Shown here in pieces: positions 5,308 to 9,988 of a DNA stretch of 9,988 bases (position 1 is the first letter of the stretch; the number at the start of each line of letters is the position of its first letter). Position numbers and translations under genes: made by a program. The stretch comes from Firmicutes bacterium UBA2296 (GTDB lineage Bacteria; Bacillota; UBA994): contig DDWC01000016.1 in the NCBI GenBank assembly GCA_002345475.1, positions 968-10,955 of the forward strand, in the 5' to 3' direction. The notes below the pieces were generated by a model. The model saw only the letters and a program-made list of their open reading frames with translations, did no database searches and was not told where the DNA came from.

Positions 5308-7144
5308 TCTTTTGCACCACGGCAGCGATTTCAGCGGCGCAAAGCCCCGCCGATTTGAGCAGTTCGTTCCTGGCAGCGTGGGGAACCATGCCATCCTTAA
5401 AGCCTAGATTAATGATACGGGCAGCAAAACCCCTCTGCATGGCAGCTTCGCACAGCGCCGAACCAAAACCTCCGGGCAGGATGTTGTCCTCTGCCGTTAC
5501 CACCAGGCGCGCCCTGCTTACAGCCGCAAGCAATGCTTCACTCAGGGGCCAGATCTGCGGCGCGTAATATACCGCAGCCGAAACCCCGGCACCTGCCAGA
5601 ATCTCTGCAGCCTCAAGGGCCTGGTAGTAAAGCGGGCCCACACCAATAAGGAGGACATCGCCCTCTCCCACCACGGCGCCGGAAAGGGGCGCCTCGGGCA
5701 GAGCGTGACTTTGCAAGGCGTAGTCGCGGGGATAGCGAACGACCACGGGTCCTGACTGCTCCTGCACTGCTCCCTCAAGCAGCGCCGGCAAATCCCAGGC
5801 CCCTGCGGGAGCCAGTATGCGCATGCCGGGCATGGTGCGTAAAAAGCTGATGTCATATAGGCCGTGATGAGTCGGGCCGTCTTCGCCCACTGCCCCGGCT
5901 CTATCTACGGCCAGTACCACCGGAAGGCCCTGCAGGCAGATGTCGTGCAAAGCCTGGTCGTAGGCGCGCTGCAGAAAGGTGGAATACAGGGCCACCACCG
6001 GCTTGACACCGCGGCAGGACATCCCGGCAGCCAGAGTCAGGGCGTGCTGCTCGGCTATACCAACGTCCAGTACGCGATCCGGGAAAGCTCTGGCCATGGC
6101 CGCAAGTCCCGTGCCATCGATCATGGCGGCGGAAATCGCGGTGACCTTTACATCCCTTTGTGCTATATCCAGCAGGGAACGGCCAAAGACCTCGGTAAAA
6201 GTCGCGCCATTGGCCGGCAGAGATTTTTCACCCGTGGCCACCACAAAGGGAGCTGCGCTATGAAACTTGTCCGGCTTCTGCTCCGCGGCAAAATAGCCGC
6301 GCCCCTTCTGGGTCACACAGTGGAGCAGAACCGGGCCGCCCATTTCCCGGGCACGGCGCAGAGCCGCCCGCATTTCGTCAATATCGTGTCCATCAAAGGG
6401 CCCCAGATAGGTAAAGCCCAGTTCCTCAAAGAGCACCCCTCTGACAAAGAGATATTTCAGACTGCCCTTAAGGCGTCGGGCGGCGGCAGAGAGCCAGTCA
6501 CCCACGCCGGGAATGGACTTCAGGGCGCCAAAAACATCCCGTTTAGCGCGACGGTAAAATGGCGTGGTGCGCAAACGGTTTAAATACGAAGAAATCGCGC
6601 CTACATTGGGCGAGATAGACATTTCGTTGTCGTTAAGAACTACAATTAGCGGCGCTTTCAGGTGGGCGGCGTGATTTAGCGCCTCCCAGGCCATGCCGCC
6701 GGTAAGGGCGCCGTCGCCTATTACCGCCACAGCCGTACTGTCGATGCCCTGCTGGCGATCGGCCAGCAGCAGGCCCAAAGCCGCCGAAATGGATGTGGTG
6801 CTATGCCCGGTGCCAAAGGAGTCGTAGCAGGACTCTTCCCGTTTGGGAAAGCCGCTCATGCCGCCGGCGGTTCTTACCCCGGCAAAAGAGCCACAGCGCC
6901 CCGTGAGGATTTTGTGGGCATAGCATTGGTGCCCCACGTCCCACACCAGATGGTCGCCGGGGCACTCTAGTTCCAGTAATAGAGCTATGGTAAGTTCCAC
7001 CACTCCCAGGTTTGAGGCCAGGTGTCCCCCATTTCGGGCCACCACTTCGGTGATCATGGTGCGCAGTTCCATGGAGAGCTGCGCCAGTTCACCCCCGCTG
7101 AGATCTTTCAGGTCTGCGGGCGACCCGATGGTGTTAAGCAGCAT
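5300..7144 (-). CDS. dxs: 1-deoxy-D-xylulose-5-phosphate synthase
   Basis: Thiamine-diphosphate enzyme that condenses pyruvate with glyceraldehyde 3-phosphate to give 1-deoxyxylulose 5-phosphate, entry to the MEP isoprenoid pathway and a precursor for thiamine and pyridoxal. The 614-residue product shows all hallmarks: H41 in GHLASNLGVVE, DVGHQCYAHKILTGR (69-83), GTGHSTTSIS, the cofactor motif GDGALTGGMA (143-152) with NDNEMSI (171-177), and in the second half DVGIAEQHALT (360-370, catalytic E365), YSTFLQRAYDQ and DGPTHHG. Length is close to the 620-633 usual for the family. I chose ATG 7144 because it follows GGAGG (7161-7157), though spacing is 12 bases; an upstream in-frame ATG at 7180 would overlap the preceding gene and lacks a good site. 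It lies 26 bases after the DUF212 gene. Confidence 0.97.
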   Translation of the reverse strand: MLLNTIGSPADLKDLSGGELAQLSMELRTMITEVVARNGGHLASNLGVVELTIALLLELECPGDHLVWDVGHQCYAHKILTGRCGSFAGVRTAGGMSGFPKREESCYDSFGTGHSTTSISAALGLLLADRQQGIDSTAVAVIGDGALTGGMAWEALNHAAHLKAPLIVVLNDNEMSISPNVGAISSYLNRLRTTPFYRRAKRDVFGALKSIPGVGDWLSAAARRLKGSLKYLFVRGVLFEELGFTYLGPFDGHDIDEMRAALRRAREMGGPVLLHCVTQKGRGYFAAEQKPDKFHSAAPFVVATGEKSLPANGATFTEVFGRSLLDIAQRDVKVTAISAAMIDGTGLAAMARAFPDRVLDVGIAEQHALTLAAGMSCRGVKPVVALYSTFLQRAYDQALHDICLQGLPVVLAVDRAGAVGEDGPTHHGLYDISFLRTMPGMRILAPAGAWDLPALLEGAVQEQSGPVVVRYPRDYALQSHALPEAPLSGAVVGEGDVLLIGVGPLYYQALEAAEILAGAGVSAAVYYAPQIWPLSEALLAAVSRARLVVTAEDNILPGGFGSALCEAAMQRGFAARIINLGFKDGMVPHAARNELLKSAGLCAAEIAAVVQKNG

Positions 7145-7170
7145 AAGGCAAATCGTCCTCCGGTCTGTTC

Positions 7171-7611
7171 TTAAGGCCACAGTGCAAAGGCTACGCCCAG
7201 CACTGCGCCCACGATAACTTCTATGGGGGTATGCCCCAATAGTTCCTTAAGGGGTATTTCTGACACCTGTTTATGCAGGCGAAACTCCTCGATAATCTTG
7301 TTCAGTACTTCCGCCTGCCTGCCCGCCGCCTGGCGCACTCCCGTGGCGTCGTACATGACAATCATGGCAAACACAAAGGTTACCGCCGAAAGAGGCGAGG
7401 CAAACCCTGTATAACGGATAACGCCGGCCAGGAGGCAGCTTACCACCGCCGAGTGGGCGCTGGGCATGCCACCGGCGCCGACAAAACGCTCCCAGTTCAG
7501 CGTGCCCGCCTTGAAGTAGGAGACGGTAAATTTGGTCCCCTGGGAAACCCACCACACTGCCATGGCGCGGTTAAGAATGGGGTTGGAAAACAGCGTGTGC
7601 CAGAACTCCAT
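7171..7611 (-). CDS. Divergent PAP2 family membrane protein (DUF212/YuiD-like)
   Basis: Small integral membrane protein of 146 residues from the divergent PAP2 family (DUF212, B. subtilis YuiD). Visible family motifs are GGMPSAHSAVVS (47-58), D88 followed by GVRQAAGRQA (91-100), and LGHTPIEVIVGAVLG (125-139). Hydrophobic stretches around 56-66, 74-87 and 130-145 are likely membrane segments. The SAH and GHTP elements recall the phosphatase motifs of the PAP2 superfamily, but the biochemical function of this family is not established. ATG 7611 has a strong GGGGAGGAG upstream. It lies 17 bases after ispA and 26 before dxs, between two isoprenoid genes. A role in prenyl-phosphate handling is therefore tempting but is only inference from context. 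Confidence 0.88.
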   Translation of the reverse strand: MEFWHTLFSNPILNRAMAVWWVSQGTKFTVSYFKAGTLNWERFVGAGGMPSAHSAVVSCLLAGVIRYTGFASPLSAVTFVFAMIVMYDATGVRQAAGRQAEVLNKIIEEFRLHKQVSEIPLKELLGHTPIEVIVGAVLGVAFALWP

Positions 7612-7628
7612 GTGTACTCCTCCCCGCG

Positions 7629-8516
7629 CTACGAGTCTCTCTCTACCGCCAAAGCCGCAACAGCCAAAAGCGAATCAGTCTCACGCAGTGGCTTCAAGGC
7701 GCTTTCGCAAGCGACATGGCATTTGCGCAGTTGCTCCTCTGCCTTCTCCAGGCCGTAGACGCTGACATAAGTCAGCTTGCCACTTTTCTTGTCTTTGCCC
7801 AGAGTCTTGCCCACTTTTGCCTGGTCGCCCGTGTGATCCAATATATCGTCCCGGATCTGAAAACACAGCCCAAGGTAATGTCCAAACCGTGAAAGCGCCG
7901 CCAGCTCGTCCCGGGTGGCCCCCGCCAGCATAGCTCCCGTGCGCAGTGATGCGGTGATAAGGGCTCCTGTCTTATGGGTGTGGATATACTCAACCGTCAG
8001 TTCGGGGTTAGGCACTTCCTGCCCCTCCGCCAGGATATCCACTGTCTGTCCACCGATTAGTCCGTAGGTACCACAGGCTACAGCCAGTTCCGCCGTTGCC
8101 TGAAGAACCTGTGTGGCCGTAAAGGTCTCCCGCAGCCTGAGTGTCATTAGCTCAAAAGCCAGAGTCAGCAGGGCATCACCGGCCAGAATGGCCACGGCCT
8201 CGCCATACATGCGGTGACAGGTGGGTTTGCCGCGCCGAAACTCGTCATCGTCCATGGCGGGCAGGTCGTCGTGGATCAGCGAGTAGGTGTGCAGGCATTC
8301 CAGAGCCGCAGCCGCCGGCTGAAAATTTCGCACTGAACCGCCAAACATTTCGTGGGTGATAAAGCCAAGGGTAGGGCGCAGCCGCTTGCCGCCGGCAAAA
8401 ACGCTGTAACGCATGGCCTCATGAATGATTCCGGGGTGATCCTTGGCGCTGGGTATGTACTGTTCCAAAGCTTCGTTGGCTAAGCCGGCATAGGACTTCA
8501 GGTTAAAGTCTCTCAT
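7629..8516 (-). CDS. ispA: Polyprenyl synthetase, farnesyl diphosphate synthase type
   Basis: Cytoplasmic trans-prenyltransferase that adds isopentenyl diphosphate to allylic diphosphates, probably giving farnesyl diphosphate (C15) for undecaprenyl, menaquinone and heme side chains. The 295-residue protein has GGKRLRP (42-48), the first aspartate-rich motif DDLPAMDDD (83-91), the KTGALI motif and the second aspartate-rich motif in QIRDDILDHTGD. Tyrosine Y78 lies five residues before the first aspartate motif, as in the Geobacillus stearothermophilus FPP synthase, where that residue limits chain length. This supports a C15 product. ATG 8516 has GGAGG 6 bases upstream and the family-typical beginning; a longer in-frame ATG at 8567 lies inside xseB. 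It overlaps xseB by 14 bases. Geranylgeranyl diphosphate synthesis cannot be fully excluded. Confidence 0.95.
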   Translation of the reverse strand: MRDFNLKSYAGLANEALEQYIPSAKDHPGIIHEAMRYSVFAGGKRLRPTLGFITHEMFGGSVRNFQPAAAALECLHTYSLIHDDLPAMDDDEFRRGKPTCHRMYGEAVAILAGDALLTLAFELMTLRLRETFTATQVLQATAELAVACGTYGLIGGQTVDILAEGQEVPNPELTVEYIHTHKTGALITASLRTGAMLAGATRDELAALSRFGHYLGLCFQIRDDILDHTGDQAKVGKTLGKDKKSGKLTYVSVYGLEKAEEQLRKCHVACESALKPLRETDSLLAVAALAVERDS

Positions 8517-8721
8517 TGCCCGCCTCCATGACAAAGGGCTTGAGCTCCCCCTGACTGAGCAGCTCAACCTTCTGTTCCGCTGTTTTCAGCTCTTCCGTAC
8601 AGGATTTGAGCATGTCCACGCCCAGGGCGTAAAGCTCCAGAGCTTCTTCCAGGCTGCACTCCCCGCTCTCCAGTCGGGCGACTACCTCTTCGAGCTTTTT
8701 CAGAGCCTCTTCAAACTTCAT
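8503..8721 (-). CDS. xseB: Exodeoxyribonuclease VII small subunit
   Basis: Small helical subunit of exonuclease VII, which works with XseA to degrade single-stranded DNA from both ends, releasing short oligonucleotides. The 72-residue product begins MKFEEALKKLEEVVARLESG and continues CSLEEALELYALGVDMLK, the signature of the family (usually 60-85 residues), and is almost entirely amphipathic helix. Its ATG at 8721 overlaps the xseA stop in a 4-base ATGA arrangement, so the subunits are translationally coupled. Its 3' end overlaps ispA by 14 bases. A GAAGGAGAAGGCAG stretch in the end of xseA provides the ribosome-binding site. Confidence 0.96.
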   Translation of the reverse strand: MKFEEALKKLEEVVARLESGECSLEEALELYALGVDMLKSCTEELKTAEQKVELLSQGELKPFVMEAGNERL

Positions 8722-9923
8722 TCTGCCTTCTCCTTCCCGGTCACCACTGAGGTGATGGAACCTTGCCTGAGGTATGTGACCACTTCGTCGCCCGTTTCCA
8801 CCGTCGCCGACGAAGTGAGGATTCTGCCTCGGTGCCTGGTGACGCTGTATCCGCGCGCCAGCACCTTCAGGGGACTCAGGGCGTTCAGCGAAGCCGCTGC
8901 CAGCGCCAGCGAAGCCTGCTTGTCACGCAGCAACCGGCCCATGGCCTGATGCAGATCCTCGTCAAGACGTTTCAGGCTCTGCCCGTGTTCGCGCAGTCCA
9001 GCCATGGGGGAAGCGGCGGCAAGTCTTTGCTCCAGGAGGTCCAGACGCTGCGCCAGACTCTGCTGAAGCCTGGTCAATGCCCGCGCCATGCGCTGGCTCT
9101 GCTGCCTTAACCCTGCCTCCAGAGCTGCTGTGTCCGGCACCGCCAGTTCAGCGGCCGCCGAAGGGGTTGCCGCGCGTACGTCAGCCACAAAGTCGGCAAT
9201 AGTAAAGTCTGTCTCGTGACCCACGGCGGATATCACCGGATGAGGGCAGGCGGCAATGGCCCTGGCCACGATTTCTTCGTTAAAGGCCCAGAGTTCTTCA
9301 ATTGAGCCTCCACCGCGACCCAGTATAACCACGTCGATGTCCGTCATTTGTGAAACCAGACCCAGACCTGCGGCGATTCCTCCCGGCGCCGCGTCACCCT
9401 GCACCGGCACCGGTACAACCAGGACCTGCGCCGAGGGATATCGCCTGCCCAGGACGTTTATGACATCCCGCACAGCCGCGCCGGTGGGCGAGGTCAATAC
9501 AGCCACCTTGCGGGGAAACGGAGGTAAGGCACGCTTACGCTCCGGGTCAAACAACCCTTCCTCCTGCAAGCGTGCCTTTAGTTGTTCATAGGCTAGATAC
9601 AGCGAACCCAGCCCGTCAGGCTCCATAGCCGTGACGTGCATCTGGTAGCTGCCGTCCTTTTCGTAGACCCCTATGCTGCCACGGATCATCAGCTTCATGC
9701 CGTTTTGTGGCGAGAAGCGCAGACTCACCGCCCGGCTCCGCCACATAACACAGCGCAGGCTGGCCTTCTCGTCCTTGAGGGTAAAGTAGAGGTGCCCCGA
9801 AGCGTGCGGTCCGCGGAAATTAGACATCTCCCCGCTTACCAGCACGTTCTGAAACAGGTCTTCCTGCTCGAGGGTCTGCCGTATTAGAGCCGTAAGCTCA
9901 AATACGCTAAAAATCTTAGCCAT
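8718..9923 (-). CDS. xseA: Exodeoxyribonuclease VII large subunit
   Basis: Catalytic subunit of exonuclease VII, a metal-independent single-strand DNA exonuclease used in repair and recombination. The 401-residue protein has an N-terminal OB-fold (about 1-100, with VSGEMSNF and SGHLYFTLKDE), then the nuclease domain with VLTSPTGAAVRDV (142-154), ILGRGGGSIEELWAFN (200-215) and ISAVGHETDFTIADFVADVRAATPSAAAE (231-259, H236). A long coiled-coil-prone segment follows (about 265-350), and a C-terminal piece starts at LSPLKVLARGYSV. Length is normal. The ATG at 9923 overlaps the last 8 bases of folD. No clear ribosome-binding site precedes it, so coupling to folD translation is likely. It overlaps xseB by 4 bases. 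Confidence 0.96.
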   Translation of the reverse strand: MAKIFSVFELTALIRQTLEQEDLFQNVLVSGEMSNFRGPHASGHLYFTLKDEKASLRCVMWRSRAVSLRFSPQNGMKLMIRGSIGVYEKDGSYQMHVTAMEPDGLGSLYLAYEQLKARLQEEGLFDPERKRALPPFPRKVAVLTSPTGAAVRDVINVLGRRYPSAQVLVVPVPVQGDAAPGGIAAGLGLVSQMTDIDVVILGRGGGSIEELWAFNEEIVARAIAACPHPVISAVGHETDFTIADFVADVRAATPSAAAELAVPDTAALEAGLRQQSQRMARALTRLQQSLAQRLDLLEQRLAAASPMAGLREHGQSLKRLDEDLHQAMGRLLRDKQASLALAAASLNALSPLKVLARGYSVTRHRGRILTSSATVETGDEVVTYLRQGSITSVVTGKEKAE

Positions 9924-9988
9924 TCTGGGCTTTGGCGGCCTTCACCGTGTTCTGCAGCAGCACGGCGATGGTCATGGGCCCCACTCCG
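9916..9988 (-). CDS. folD: C-terminal end of FolD, partial
   Basis: Only the last 23 codons and stop of this gene are in the window. Its encoded end, GVGPMTIAVLLQNTV followed by KAAKAQNG, matches the conserved C-terminus of FolD, the bifunctional methylenetetrahydrofolate dehydrogenase/cyclohydrolase that interconverts methylene-, methenyl- and formyl-tetrahydrofolate. GVGPMT is the well-known substrate-site motif. The TAA stop is at 9918-9916, 8 bases inside xseA. folD next to xseA is the common Firmicutes order, which supports the call despite the short length. Confidence 0.9.
   Translation of the reverse strand, partial: GVGPMTIAVLLQNTVKAAKAQNG

Noticed and set aside
4696..5358. A 220-residue plus-strand open frame.
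   Set aside because: It is antisense to tlyA; the composition, rich in Gln, His and Arg, is typical of a shadow frame in GC-rich DNA.
5864..6583. A 239-residue plus-strand open frame.
   Set aside because: Antisense to the highly conserved dxs coding region with no motif of its own.
1..9988. Search for mobile elements, CRISPR arrays, tRNA or rRNA genes, toxin-antitoxin pairs or defence genes.
   Set aside because: Coding density is almost complete with conserved housekeeping genes on one strand, and no spaced direct repeats, transposase motifs or structured RNA genes are visible.

Overview
The window reads as one compact, co-directional stretch of a Gram-positive, endospore-forming Bacillota genome, most likely class Clostridia. 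Every supported gene is on the minus strand, so transcription runs from position 9988 towards 1. The gene order folD-xseA-xseB-ispA-(divergent PAP2)-dxs-tlyA-nadK-recN-spo0A is the classic Firmicutes arrangement upstream of the sporulation master regulator. A genuine Spo0A DNA-binding domain, strong GGAGG ribosome-binding sites and a butyrate kinase gene agree with this. Base composition is GC-rich by eye, so low-GC clostridia are unlikely, but I cannot name a genus.

Layout in transcription order: 9988-9916 is the 3' end of folD (one-carbon metabolism). 9923-8503 is xseA-xseB, both subunits of exonuclease VII. 8516-5300 is an isoprenoid block with ispA (farnesyl diphosphate synthase type), a small DUF212/YuiD-like membrane protein, and dxs, the first enzyme of the MEP pathway. 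5307-3560 holds tlyA (rRNA 2'-O-methyltransferase family) and nadK (NAD kinase). 3585-1894 is recN (DNA repair). Many of these genes overlap or are separated by fewer than 30 bases, which suggests one long transcription unit with translational coupling. After recN there is a 106-base gap holding a full-consensus sigma-H type promoter, followed by spo0A (1787-1020). A hairpin-plus-U-tract terminator follows at 1010-984. Butyrate kinase (buk) then starts at 888 with a TTG codon and runs off the left edge.

Two genes that commonly belong to this neighbourhood are absent: argR, usually between tlyA/nadK and recN, and spoIVB, usually between recN and spo0A. I found no remnant of either. The regulatory DNA around spo0A is the most informative non-coding sequence. 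The rest is ordinary conserved housekeeping content; I found no mobile element, CRISPR array, tRNA, rRNA or convincing new system. No gene-free stretch exceeds 131 bases.
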